NCBI RefSeq assembly: GCF_008728515.1
Contig: NC_044995.1
Span: forward strand, 46,703,084 to 46,767,083
Length of the DNA stretch: 64,000 nucleotides
Source: Papio anubis
Taxonomy: Eukaryota > Chordata > Mammalia > Primates > Cercopithecidae
Direction of reading: 5' to 3'
The notes beneath the pieces were generated by a model. It was not told the DNA's origin, ran no database searches, and saw only the letters and a list, made by a program, of their open reading frames with translations. The stretch's first letter is position 1. Every line of letters begins with the position of its first letter. Shown here one piece after another: positions 41,050-51,799 of the stretch. Position numbers and translations under genes: made by a program.

Positions 41050-42269
41050 CGTCTTAGCTAGTGGATTTATTGCATTAAGACTGTACTTGGGCCTTTTTCA
41101 TGATGACTTGGGTCCTAATCCTCGAAGCAGCTGTAAAAACAGCCCGGGCCACCTGTAGATGCACCCACAATGAAATCAGAGGCCATGTGAGGTTTGCAAG
41201 GCGGAGTGGCCTGTAGTTTTAACTCGGGCACGATGGCGATGCAGACCCAAACCAATTGTGCCAGTTCTTGTTGGGTGGCAAAGTGTTGTCAGGCTTTGTG
41301 GTCACTCCTGATTTCTGCTTGGAAGAACAGTTCTCTTTCTAATGAGAATGGAAAACTGGAAAGGCCTGTAAAATCGGAAAGCCTGTAAAAGGCGGTAGAG
41401 TGGAGATGCATGAAAATGTACGGTCGCCCGTGTTTTAGGGGTCGACACCCATGGACTTTTATCTCGCTCACCAAATTCCTCACACACACAGCTCACTCCT
41501 GTGGCCTCGGCCATCTCGGGCACCACAAAATCCTCACGGCTTGAAATTCACTTATGGAGTCCAACAAACAACTTTCTTAAAAAAAAAAAAAAAAAGGCAG
41601 TAAAATCTCAGAACTTCTGTGCAACACTTGCAACCTGCCCACTTATTAAATAAACAGAACACCAAACCAACCGAAAGCTATGCAAGTGGCAGGCTGCCCT
41701 GGGCAGAGCCCTGCCTGTCTGCCAGGGACTATGGTGGCACGGGAGCAGGGCGTGATCGTGCTGGAAGAAATGAGAGGTGGGCTCATTCCCTGACTTTCAG
41801 ACTCTCATCTCGGGAGCCCCCAGTCCTAACACTGTATTCGGCAGCTAGAGTTATCCGGCCACGTAAAGGGGCAAGGGAAGGAAGGCCGTCCTCAACTTCT
41901 TCCTGTGTTTCTAGCAGGGAAGGAACGCAATGCCTTCGGTCCCTCCACCTCTAGGTAACAAGGCAAAGGCCTCTGTAACCCAGGCAGACAGGATGTGGGG
42001 AAGGCCTTGTGTCTTTCCTTAACTCAGAATGAGTGAGCGGGCTCCTGGAGAAAGACCGTCCTCTTAGCACGTGACCCTGAAGGCTTCTAGCACCAAAGGC
42101 TGGCTAACACCTCCCACCCTCTCTGCAGGTCAAGGGATGGGAGGCGGAAGAACCCTTCTCCTGATTGGTGCTGGAAGGAGGCAAGAAGGAGCATCTGCTA
42201 CACCCCAGCCCGATTTCCCGCTTTTCAGCAGGAGCGTGGAGAGGTGAGGGTACAGACGTTCTGGGCAGG
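41050..42269 (-). other. FEM1A: FEM1A 3'UTR (probable)
   Basis: Mostly non-repeat sequence downstream of the FEM1A stop. The first canonical minus-strand AATAAA is at 41071-41066, giving a 3'UTR of about 1.2 kb. A longer 3'UTR reaching into the Alus is possible and cannot be excluded from sequence. An A(17) run lies at about 41580-41596. Confidence 0.5.
41066..41071 (-). terminator. FEM1A: Candidate FEM1A polyadenylation signal
   Basis: The minus strand reads AATAAA, followed by CCACTAGC and a GT-containing stretch (GTTGAGTG). It is the first canonical signal after the stop. Confidence 0.45.
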
Positions 42270-44279
42270 TCAGTGCAGTTCAATGAATGCCTCCAGATCT
42301 TCCGGGATGAAGCCCTTGTAAGGGATCTTGTTCTTATCCAGGGCCCGGGCCGCAAGGCACTGCAGGGTAACATAGTTGAAGGGCTGCATGGTACCCCTGG
42401 CCAGCAGCTTCTCGTCCAGCAGCTCGTAGGCCGTCTTCTTGAAGGCGTTGGTGGCATCCATGTGGGCCCCTGCTTCGATCAGGGCATTCATGATGGCCGG
42501 GCAGTTGTTCTGGGCTGCTATGTGTAGTGGTGTGTTGTTGTCAAAATCCCTGCTGTCCGGGTCGGCCCCGCAGTCGAGCAACACTTTGACCACGTGCAGG
42601 GAGGGGAATCTGCCCACGGGGTAGCGGCCCACGTTTGTGGTGTCCTTGTCCACAGCCATGTGCAGAGGGGTGAAGCCGTTCTTGCCCCTGGGTGCGCACT
42701 TGAGCAGGCGGTAGACGGTCTGGTGCTTCAGGTGCTCCTGGCTGGGGGTGCACTCCACTTTCTCTAGCAGGTAGAGCAGGTGGAGGATGATGGCCAGCGC
42801 CTTGGTGAACTGGGCTGAGTCTCCGGGCTCCCTGGGCAGCTGCAGGGCCCGTTCCACTTCCCGGACCCCTTTGGTGAGGACCCCCATGAGGTCTGCAAAG
42901 CCGATCTGGGTGCCCAGACTGCCCTTGGTGGCCCGGTCCTGCAGCACGTAGGAGAAGAGTTCCGCGAAGGAGAGGAAGCTGCTGGCGGTCATGGGGCTCA
43001 GAGGCTCCAGATTGGTCTGTTGCATGTCCAGGGCGTACTTCCACAAGCGGATGCAGCGCTCGAAATTGCCCGAGTCGGCGTACACGGCGCCCCTGTAACG
43101 GATATAATAGGAAGTGTCGGGGTGCGAGGGACCGAGGATGCGCTCCCGGATCAATAGGGCCTGCATGCGCATCTCATCCGGGTCGGTGATCAGCGCCTCC
43201 AGCTCCTCGGTGGTGTTGACCTCCCTGGAATAGTCATAGGCCAGGACCAGCTGTGGGGGCTCCGGTTTGGGCAGGTACTCGCCCCCCTGGTGACGCAGCT
43301 CCATGGCCCGCCTCCAGTGTTTGAGGGCCCCAAGCAGATCTCGTTTCTTATCCACATACGTAGCTCCCAGCAATTCCAAGGCTTCCACGGCAGCTTCCCG
43401 GCTGGTGGGACAGCAGCTTTCATAAGATTCCCCGTTCAGTGGTTCCTCCGGGGAGGAGCTACAGCATGGGGCCCCCTGAGGCTGCGCACACCCCTGGCTG
43501 GTAGAGGGGCCTTCTTGGGCCAGCCCAGGCTGAGCCTCTCCCCCTGCGATCTGCTCCTGGCCGGGCTGCTCCTGGATGAGGTACTCCACAATGTTGGTGT
43601 GGCCCGTCACACTGGCCGCAAGCAGCGGGGTCATGCCGTAGCCGTCACGTTCCATGCGGGCCTTGCACCCCAGCAGCAGCTGCAGGATCTCCAGGCTGCC
43701 GGACTCGGCGCAGTCGTGCAGGGCCGTGTTGCCCTTGGCGCTGCGCCGGTTCACCTGGGCGCCCTGCTCCAGCAGGTAGCGGGCGATCTCACGATGGCCC
43801 TTGTAGCACGAGATCATGAGGCACGTGTGGCCGTGCCGGTTGGCCACCTCAAGGTCGGCCTGGTGCTCGCCGACCAGGTAGCGCACCACCTCCAGGTGGC
43901 CGTCGAAGCAGGCGGCGCGCAGGGGCGTGGAGTTGGTGCGCGTGGTGCGGTTCACCGAGGCCCCGCGGCGCAGCAGGCTCCGCACCACGTCCAGGTGGCC
44001 GGCGGCGGAGGCGGCCCACAGCGGCGGCGCGCCCTCGATGGTCTCGCCATCGAAGTGCACCGAGCCACCGGCCTCCACGCTCGCGCCGCACCGGTCCACC
44101 AGGTACTCCACCACATCTAGGTGGCCGTAGCGCGCGGCGATGAGCAGCGGCGTCCCCCCGCCGGCCACCTCGCCCGTCAGCTCGTCCAGTTCCTCCCGGC
44201 TCCGGCCGCTGAGCAGCTTCTGGAGCAGCTGCAGCTTACCGTCACGGGCAGCGTTGTACACGGCGGTGCGGAGGTCCAT
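42270..44279 (-). CDS. FEM1A: FEM1A, CUL2 ubiquitin-ligase substrate receptor
   Basis: 669 aa, the length of human FEM1A, in one uninterrupted exon. FEM1 proteins present C-degron substrates to CUL2-elongin B/C-RBX1 for ubiquitination. Visible order: about seven ankyrin repeats (2-243, for example TPLLIAARYGHLDVVEYL at 43-60); a variable linker (240-290); a TPR-like helical region (about 285-510); two C-terminal ankyrin repeats (about 535-610, TPLHIAAQNN); and a C-terminal BC/CUL2-box segment (LQCLAARAL, IPYKGFIP). Phe76, Asp77 and Asp126 align with the FEM1C pocket that reads an arginine C-degron. The start was chosen at 44279: ACCATGG is a strong context and the N terminus MDLRTAVYNA is the family's. 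The CDS is very GC-rich, which causes long antisense frames. The absence of introns suggests an old retrogene origin within the FEM1 family. Confidence 0.98.
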   Translation of the reverse strand: MDLRTAVYNAARDGKLQLLQKLLSGRSREELDELTGEVAGGGTPLLIAARYGHLDVVEYLVDRCGASVEAGGSVHFDGETIEGAPPLWAASAAGHLDVVRSLLRRGASVNRTTRTNSTPLRAACFDGHLEVVRYLVGEHQADLEVANRHGHTCLMISCYKGHREIARYLLEQGAQVNRRSAKGNTALHDCAESGSLEILQLLLGCKARMERDGYGMTPLLAASVTGHTNIVEYLIQEQPGQEQIAGGEAQPGLAQEGPSTSQGCAQPQGAPCCSSSPEEPLNGESYESCCPTSREAAVEALELLGATYVDKKRDLLGALKHWRRAMELRHQGGEYLPKPEPPQLVLAYDYSREVNTTEELEALITDPDEMRMQALLIRERILGPSHPDTSYYIRYRGAVYADSGNFERCIRLWKYALDMQQTNLEPLSPMTASSFLSFAELFSYVLQDRATKGSLGTQIGFADLMGVLTKGVREVERALQLPREPGDSAQFTKALAIILHLLYLLEKVECTPSQEHLKHQTVYRLLKCAPRGKNGFTPLHMAVDKDTTNVGRYPVGRFPSLHVVKVLLDCGADPDSRDFDNNTPLHIAAQNNCPAIMNALIEAGAHMDATNAFKKTAYELLDEKLLARGTMQPFNYVTLQCLAARALDKNKIPYKGFIPEDLEAFIELH

Positions 44280-44378
44280 GGTTCGGGCCTCCGCCAGGCC
44301 ATGGGCCGGCCGCCGGAGGACGGGGAGACAGAGGATCAGAGCCCGGACGGTGGGGAGGCAACCTTCACCGTCTCCCTC

Positions 44379-44421
44379 GCCGCCATCTTAGGGGTTCCTC
44401 GGGCGGAACAAAATGGCTGCC
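44379..44421 (-). promoter_or_regulatory. FEM1A: YY1-type sites in the FEM1A 5' region
   Basis: The minus strand reads TAAGATGGCGGCG at about 44390-44378, and the plus strand reads AAAATGGCTGCCG at 44410-44422. These ATGGC cores near the start region are typical YY1 elements and help place transcription initiation within about 100-200 bases upstream of the ATG. Confidence 0.55.
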
Positions 44422-44439
44422 GCGACCCAACGAGTGGGA

Positions 44440-44884
44440 GCACGCCGGGAAATGGAGTCCTCTGCGCGGGCCCACTCCATAGAACAAAAAAGGAATCATG
44501 GGGGATTAAGACTACACTTCCCAAAAGGCCACAGGACAGCCCCCGCGAGTTGTGAGCGCGCGGCATGATGGGAATTGGTGTTCCAGTCGCAGTACATGAT
44601 CAGGGAAGTTAGCAATTTGAGAACTACAATTCCCGTCATGCAGCGCTACACGACCTAGCTTGTGGGAACCGGCGAAATTTGGTGACGTACTTCCCGTGGC
44701 TGTCTGTACGTCAGAGCCTATGGAAAAAGCCCGCGCGATGCCCTTAAGGACTACATTTCCCAAAAGGCATGGTGAGCGACTCTGAGCCAATCAGGACCTA
44801 GACCGAAGGCCAAGCTCGGCCAGAGGGGACGAGTCATGATTCGGGGTTGGAGCATAGGCGAGCGGCCCACCGGCAGGGGGCGCC
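44440..44884 (-). promoter_or_regulatory. FEM1A: FEM1A promoter: ZNF143-type array, CRE pair, CCAAT, CTCF
   Basis: Five ZNF143/THAP11-like sites: 44440-44460 (minus), 44511-44530 (plus, ACTACACTTCCCAAAAGG), 44557-44580 (minus), 44623-44646 (plus, ACTACAATTCCCGTCATGC) and 44750-44772 (plus, ACTACATTTCCCAAAAGG). An inverted pair of CRE half-sites, TGACGTAC (44683-44690) and GTACGTCA (44706-44713). A CCAAT box at 44787-44791. A CTCF-like CCGGCAGGGGGCGCC at 44870-44884. The DNA is CpG-rich and free of Alus, consistent with a housekeeping promoter. Confidence 0.7.
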
Positions 44885-47800
44885 AAGAGGAGGCCGAAAA
44901 GCCAGGCAGGGCGAAAGCGTTTTGAGCTGGGAGAACAGGGAGAGATAAGGGTAAAAAATTACGCGCTCAGTTCTTATTCCCCCATTCGTTTATTCATTCA
45001 TTCATTTACATGCATTTATTTATATCCTAGCATGTGTCAGAATTTCCTTCTTCTATTTTATTTACGTAATTATTTCTTATCTTTCAATAACTTCATGGGA
45101 TTTTTTTTGTGTTTTTGTTTTTGAGACAGAGTCTCGGTCTGTCGCCCAGGCTAGAGTGCAGTGGTGCAATCTCGGCTCACTGCAACATCCACCTTCCGGG
45201 TTCAAGCGATTCTTGTGCCTCAGCCTCCCGAGTAGCTGGGACTACAGGCGCCCGCCACCAAACCCAGCTAATTTTTGTATTTTTAGTAGAGACGGGGTTT
45301 CACCATGTTGGCCAGGATGATCTCGAACTCCTGGCCTTAGGCGATCCCCCCGCCTTGTCCTCCCAAAGTGCTAGGATTACAGGCGTGAGCCCCTGTGCCC
45401 GGCCTGACATGCTGATTTCAATTCCTTTGGATAAATACCCAGAAGTGGGATTGCTGGATCATCTGGTAGTTCTATTTTTAAATTTTTCTTTGGAACTTCC
45501 ATACCATTTTCCATAATGGCTATACTAATTAAAATTACCATCAATAGTGCGTAAGTGTTCTCTTCAAATCCTTGCCAACATTTGGTACCTTTCATCTTTT
45601 TGATAATAGCTATTCTAGCAGTTGTAAGGTGATCCATTTCCTGGTATTTTTTTGACAGCAGTGAATTATGAGACAGAAATCTTTGGTGGCCCGAATTCTT
45701 TATTTTTAAAGTGTATTCGAGATGCAATATATATACACTAAAATGCATTTTTAATAAAGAGGACAGGTTTGGCTAGGCAGGGTCACTCACACCTGTAATC
45801 TCACCACTTTGAGAGGCTGAGGTGGGAAGATTGCTTGAACCCAGAAATTCGAGACCTGCCTGGGAAACATAGCCCATCTCTACAAAAATACAAAAATTAA
45901 CTGGGCGTGGTAGCGTGCACCTGTTGTCTCAGCTATTAAGGAGGCTGAAGTGGGAGGATCGCTTGAACCTATGAGGTCAAGGCTGCAGTGAGCCATGATT
46001 GCACCATTGCACTTCAGCCTGGGTGACAGAGGGAGACCCTGACTCCAAGATAAATAAATGAAAATAAATAAATAGAACAGGTGTGACAAACATGCAGTTA
46101 TGTAGCCAGTATCACAACTGAGATGTTCAACAGCATCTTCATTCAGAATGTTATCTCATGCTGGCTGGGAGCAGTGGCTTATGCCTGTAATCCCAGCACT
46201 TTGGGAGGCCAAGGCGGGTAGATCACGAGGTCAGGAGATCAAGACCATCCTGGCTAACACGGTGAAAACCCCGCCTCTACTAAAAATACAAAATTAGCCG
46301 GGCGGTGGCGGCACCTGTAGTCCCAGCTACTCAGGAGGCTGAGGCAGGAGAATGGCCTGAACCCGGAGGCGAGCTTGTAGTGGAGCCGAGATTGCGCCAC
46401 TGCACTCCAGCCTGGGACAGAGCGACTCATTCAAAAAAAAAGAAAAAGAATGTTGTATCATGCCCTTTGGTCAACGCTTTTGTCCACCAAGAGCCACTAG
46501 TAACTGCTGATCTGTTCTGCATTTCATAATAACAGCATAGAAATGGAAAATGCAATATGTGGCCTCTGGGGTCTGTTAAGCTTTATTCAGCACAATGTGA
46601 TTCAAGATGCAACTATGCTGTTGGCGCTGTATTAGTAGCTCGCTGCCTTTATTATGGAGCTGTATTCCATGGCAAGAATGAGCCACTCATTCTTTATCCA
46701 TTAATGAATGGTTCTTTTTCCCAGTTTTAGATGATTACAGATAAACTCATATAAACTCAAGCAGACAGGTCTTTTGTGTGGGAAATATGTTTTCATTTCT
46801 CTTGCAACTTTCAGAGGTAAGTATTCTCTTTTTTTTTCTTTTCCTTTTTTTTTTTTTTTTTTTTTGAGATGAGTTTCACTCTTATTGCCCAGGGAAGCTG
46901 GAATGCATGAAAAGGATCTTGGTCACTCACAATTCACCTCCCAGGTCTAAGTACCTCTGCTCTCATAGTTCTCCCCAAATATTGATTATAGGTATGCACC
47001 ACCATGCCCAGCTAATATTGTATTTTTAGTAGAGACAGGTTTCTCCATACTGGTCGTGGCTGGTCTTGAACTCCTGACCTCATGATCCTCCCACCTCAGC
47101 CTCCTAGTGCTGAGTGTTGGGATTACAGGCGTGAGCCACCTCCTCCCCGCCACCACCTTTTTGATGCTTTCTGTGTGGTACAACAGAAGAAATGCCTCCA
47201 AATAGATTTCATGCATATTTGAAAATGTTTTTAATGAACAATTCAAATAATTTGAAATATACATACACACACCCAGCATAATTCTTTTTTTTTTTTTAGA
47301 CAGTTTCACCTCTTGTTGCCCAGGCTGAGTGCAGTGGTGGATCTGGCTCACTGTAACCTCCACCTCCCAGGGTTCATTTATTTGTTTGTTTTTGAGATGG
47401 AATCTTCTCTCTTGCCCAGGCTGGAGGCAGGGCTGATCTCAGCTCACTGGCAAGTCTCACTCCTGGGTTCACGCCATTCCTCCTGCCTCAGCCTCCCAAG
47501 TAGCTGACTACAGGCCTCGGGCCACCACGCCTGGCTAGCTTTTCTGTATTTTTTGAGACCTGAGTCTCGGCTTGGCTCAAGTGTAGTGGCTGATCTCAGC
47601 TCACTGCAGGCCACGGGTTCAAGCTGCTCAGCCCCTCAGCCTCCAGAGGAGTTGGGACTACAGGCGCCCCGCCACCTCGCCTCGCTAAGTTTTTGTATTT
47701 CTGTAGAGACGGGTTTCACCGTGTTAGCTGTGATGGTCTCACCTCCTGACCAAACCGCCTGCCTCGCCTCCCAGCGGGATTACAGGCTTGAGCCACCACA

Positions 47801-48327
47801 CCGGCCGCTCTGTATTTTTAGTAGAGACGGGTTTCACCTGCAGTTAGCCAGGTTGGTCTGGATCTCCTGACCTCAGATCCCCAGTCTCAGCCTCCCAAAG
47901 TGCTGGGATTACAGGCGTGAGCCAGCACCCTCTGCTGCTGCCCACCTCCCCCATTCAATCGATTCTCCTGCCTTAGCTCAAGTAGCTGGACTACAAGCAC
48001 GCCACACAACACCCAGCCAATTTTTGTATTTTAGTGGAAATGGGGTTTCACTCCATGTTGGCAAGGCTGGTCTTGAACTCTGGCCTTAAATGATCCACCC
48101 AACCTCGGCCTCCCAAAGCAAGCGCTGGGATTACAGGCTGGAGCCACCTTCATGCCCGGCCACTTCATTGTGTTTTAATGTCCTTCCACAGATGGCAACA
48201 TCTTGCAATATAATTGTTCTTTTATGTTGAAGTAATTATGGGATTTATTTAAAATTAATTCACTAGAGGGAATGTGATCCAATAACAGTGACAGCAGCTT
48301 AAAGTTGCATGTTAAATGTCTACTTCT
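44885..48327 (-). repeat. Fragmented L1M (minus) hosting many Alus
   Basis: L1M antisense words recur collinearly: CTAGCATGTGTCAGAATTTCC (45029), CCTTTGGATAAATACCCAGAAG (45424), CCATTTTCCATAATGGCT (45505) and TTTATCCATTAATGAATGG (46693). They are broken by Alus at 45099-45403 (minus), 45770-46078 (plus), 46160-46448 (plus, AluY, indel-rich) and 46837-47155 (minus, corrupted), plus the cluster at 47288-48165. 44885-44990 is non-repeat promoter flank. Confidence 0.6.
47288..48165 (-). repeat. Corrupted cluster of minus-strand Alus
   Basis: At least four partial Alus (about 47288-47372, 47373-47530, 47531-47808, 47809-48165) with frequent one- to three-base losses in otherwise consensus words (GACGGGTTTCACC, GCTGAGTGCAGTGG). 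Boundaries are approximate. Confidence 0.6.
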
Positions 48328-48585
48328 GCCGGGCGCTGTGGCTCACGTACTGTAATCCCAGCACTTTGGGAGGCCGAGGCGCTGGATCACAAGGTCAGGA
48401 GATCGAGACCATGGTGAAACCCCGCCTCTACTAAAAATACAAAAAAATAAGCCACAGTGGGCGGGCACCTGTAGTTCCAGCTACTCGGGAGGCTGAGTGC
48501 AGGAGAATGGCGGAACCCAGGAGGCGGAGCTTGCAGTGAGCCAGGATCACAGAATTGCACAGCTTTGGCGATAGATGGTGACCTC

Positions 48586-48615
<30 letters not shown>
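48328..48615 (+). repeat. Indel-rich AluY with TSD
   Basis: Plus Alu flanked by AAATGTCTACTTCTG at 48314-48328 and 48616-48630. The body lacks several consensus bases. Confidence 0.75.
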
Positions 48616-48619
<4 letters not shown>

Positions 48620-48630
48620 GTCTACTTCTG

Positions 48631-48964
48631 AGGTTTCCACAGTGCACCTGGGACTGGCCATAAGACCATTTGGGGACATGAGAAGCTCCAGCCAGATGGA
48701 CCTTGGTCAACCCCGGGACACTCTTTTTGCCTCTTACAGTGTTTGGCACCGTAGGGAGGCTAAGTGTTCTCGTGAAAATACTGTATGAACCATTTGCCTC
48801 TCAACACAGACAAGAGGTTAATTCTAAAAGCTGAATTCCTGGATCCAACAACCAGGTCCATGGTCAAACAGCGGCATGACTTCAAACAGCGGCCCAAGTT
48901 CCCCAAATGTAGCTTTCTCATCTATAAAATGAGAACACAGGAGTATGAGAGAGAAAACATGGCT
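48631..48964 (+). other. Single-copy stretch with MIR
   Basis: TTTCTCATCTATAAAATGAG (48912 on) is the MIR core. The rest is unassigned. Confidence 0.5.
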
Positions 48965-48977
48965 AAAAGTGCTTTGT

Positions 48978-49640
48978 GGCCAGGTGCAGTGGCTCATGTC
49001 TGTAATCCCAGAACTTTGGGAGGCTGAGGCAGGCGGATCACCTGAGGTCAGGAGTTCGAGACCAGCCTGGCCAGCACGGTGAAACGCCGTCTCTACTAAA
49101 ACTATAAAAATTAGCCGGCGTGGTGGTGGGCACCTGTAATCCCAACTACTCAGGAGGCTGAGGCAGGAAAATTGCTTGAACCCGGGAAACAGGTTGCAGT
49201 GAGCCGAGATTGCGCCACTGCACACCAGCCTGGGTGACAGAGCCAGACTCTCTCAAAAAATAATAATAATAAATAAAAAATTTAAAAAGTGCTTTGTAGG
49301 CCAAGCGTGGTAGCTCACTCCTGTAATCCCAGCATTTTGGGAGCCTGAGGCAGATGGATCACCTGAGGTCAGGAGTTCAAGACTCGCCTGGCCAACATGG
49401 CAAAACCCTGTCTCTACTAAAAATACAAAAATTAGCTGGGCATGGTGGCAGATGCCTGCATTCCCAGCTACTCTGGAGGCTGAGGCAGGAGAATGGCTGG
49501 AACTGGGAAAGTGGAGGTTGTGGTGAGCCAAAATGGTACCACTGAACTCCAGCCTGGGCGACAGAGAGAGACTCTCTCTCAAAAAAAAAAAAAAAAAAAA
49601 ACACAACCCAAAACACAACAACAACAACAAAAAAACAAAG
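48978..49640 (+). repeat. Two Alus sharing an insertion motif
   Basis: An Alu at 48978-49284 between AAAAGTGCTTTGT copies (48965-48977 and 49285-49297). A second Alu begins immediately (49299) and ends in ACAACAACAA at 49640. Confidence 0.85.
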
Positions 49641-50668
49641 GTGACAAATAACAAATGCTCACAAATTCACTGTTTTTGTTACTGTGTCCTCCTCTGTTCT
49701 ATGTTTCCCGGGTTATTTAAGTCCGCTGCACCTACCCAGTGGTACTGGGATACTGTGTGCTTGGGGTACTCCTGCACGTTCCTTCTGACTATCCTGCTTT
49801 TTGTTTGTTTGTTTGTTTGTTGAGATAGAGTCTTGCTGTGTTGCCAGGCTGGAGTGCAGTGGTGTGATCTCAGCTCACTGCAACCTCCACCTCCCAGGTT
49901 CAAACGATTCTCCTGCCTCAGCCTCCTGAGTAGCTGCGATTACAGACACCCACCACCACACCATTAATTTTTGTATTTTTAGTAGAGATGGGATTTCACC
50001 ATGTTGGCCAGGATGATCTCTATCTCTTGACCTTGTGTTCCACCCACCTCAGCCTCCCAAAGTGCTGGGATTACAGGTGTGGGCCACTATGTCCGCCCCC
50101 CATACCCTGTTCTATGGCTCCTTGGTGGTAGCTGGAAATCATTCTTGGCCTGAGTATTTACACCACGGGAAATGGGTAAATGCTAAAGACCAGCAAACCT
50201 CCTCCCTCCAACCTCCTCTCTCCCTCCAACTCCCTGGGAAGTTGCAGTGAGCCAAGATCATGCCAGTGAACTCCAGCTTGGGTGACAGAGAGACCCCGTC
50301 TCAAAAAAACAAAACAATTTACCCCTCCAGAGTGTGCGTATGTTGGTATGTTGGTGTAAACTGGTTCACAAGAGCTGATTGTTAAATTTTCAGGATTTTT
50401 TTTTTCTGACCAATTGTCAATCATGGCCAATATTGAAAATTAAAGCCGAGCACAGTGGCTCACATCTATAATCCCAGCATTTTGGGAGGCTAAGGTGGAA
50501 GGATCCTTTCAGCCTATTTTTCCCCCCATAGCATATAGCACTGTCTAACCTAGCCTGCTGTATAATTTACATATTTGGGAATGTTTGTTCAGGGACTCTT
50601 CTCTGTCGTGTTCACTGCTGTGTTCCTGTTTCTAGAACAGAGTAGATGCTCAATAAATATCTGTGGAA
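49641..50668. repeat. Mixed block: Alu, fragments and L2 end
   Basis: 49641-49798 single-copy. Minus Alu 49799-50098. Single-copy to 50229. Plus Alu right-arm fragment 50230-50318. Unassigned 50319-50442. Plus Alu head 50443-50512. L2 end 50520-50668 (GAGTAGATGCTCAATAAAT). Confidence 0.65.
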
Positions 50669-51290
50669 GCCGGGTACAGTGGCTCATGTCTATAATCCCA
50701 GCAATTTGGGAGGCTGAAGCGGGTGGATCACCTGAGGTCAGGAGTTTGAGACCAGCCTGACCAACATGGAGAAACCCCGTCTCTACTAAAAATACAAAAA
50801 TTAACCAGGCGTGGTGGTGCATGCCTGTAATCCCAGCTACCTGAGAGGCTGAGGCACAAGAATCGCTTGAACCTGGGAGGCAGAGGTTGTGGTGAGCCGA
50901 GATTGCACCACTGCACTCCAGCCTGGGTGACAGAGGGAGACTCTGTCTCAAAAATAAAATAAAGGCCGGGCTGTATTGTATCCTCAGGGGTGACTTTGGG
51001 CGAGGCGGACGAGGTCAGAGATCGAGATTGGTCTCGTTAACATGGTGAAATCCCTGCCTTCTCACAAATATTAAAAACTAGTCAAGGCAGGGCGGGCGCC
51101 TGTTCGAGAGGCTGAGGCGAGAATGGCTGTGAACTGGAGGCGGAGTTTGCAGGCTCTGACCAGCCACCGGCACTCCAGCCTGGGAGACACAGAGACTCCG
51201 CCTCAAAAAAAAAAAACAAAATGCAAAAATGTACAAATAAAATAAAACAAATAAATAAAAAATGAAAATACATTAATAATAATAATAATA
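50669..51290 (+). repeat. Tandem Alu pair within one TSD
   Basis: A normal Alu (50669-50962) and a strongly degraded Alu (50963-51290) both lie between AATAAATATCTGTGGAA copies (50652-50668 and 51290-51306). The L2 continues after them with TGAATAAAGG. Confidence 0.7.
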
Positions 51291-51436
51291 ATAAATATCT
51301 GTGGAATGAATAAAGGCATCACCCCAGGAAGCACATTCTAACCACAGCACCACCCTGACTACAGCTCTGTGGCCCTGGCGCATTCTGGAGGTCTCCACTG
51401 CTTTCTTTTCTTTCATCTGATTTTTAAATTTTTTCC

Positions 51437-51790
51437 TGCGGCCCCGCCGGTTTCCAAGGATGCAACCATGAAGAGACACAGTGGGGGCTACGATCGGGTC
51501 GTGACTGTGGCCCACGCCAGGCGAGCGTCTCCGCCGCAGCCCCTCTGCCATCTGCGTGCCTGTTCTCCCGCTACCCGCCCCCGCGCCAGGCTCCAGGCTT
51601 GCAAACGTCCCCATGCCATGCACAGGCACATCTCGGGCGGCCAGCCAGGCACACACAGCGGGGTGTCATTAGCTGCAGCGCCGCCTAAACGCGACTGCCC
51701 GTGCAGAGCCACGGCCAGGCCACCTGCACAGGCTGGGGAGGTGATGGGGACAGCGAGGGACGTGCCAAACCCCACTGGGGGTCGGGGGGG
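51437..51790. promoter_or_regulatory. Orphan CpG-rich block
   Basis: About 350 bases of GC-rich, Alu-free DNA with roughly thirty CpGs by eye, about 7 kb upstream of the FEM1A promoter. It ends in a run of about 13 G (51784-51796). An ATG at 51468 in a fair context (A at -3) opens a frame of about 112 codons to 51806 that I do not recognise. It is either an unannotated promoter/lncRNA start or a GC-rich retained fragment. Confidence 0.45.
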
Positions 51791-51799
51791 GGGGCTTTC

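Noticed and set aside
42541..43044. 167-codon alternative frame on the FEM1A strand
   Set aside because: It overlaps the true FEM1A frame out of register and begins inside it. No independent evidence.
43290..44120. 276-codon plus-strand frame opposite FEM1A
   Set aside because: It is an antisense shadow of the GC-rich FEM1A CDS. Its composition follows the complementary codons and it resembles no known protein.
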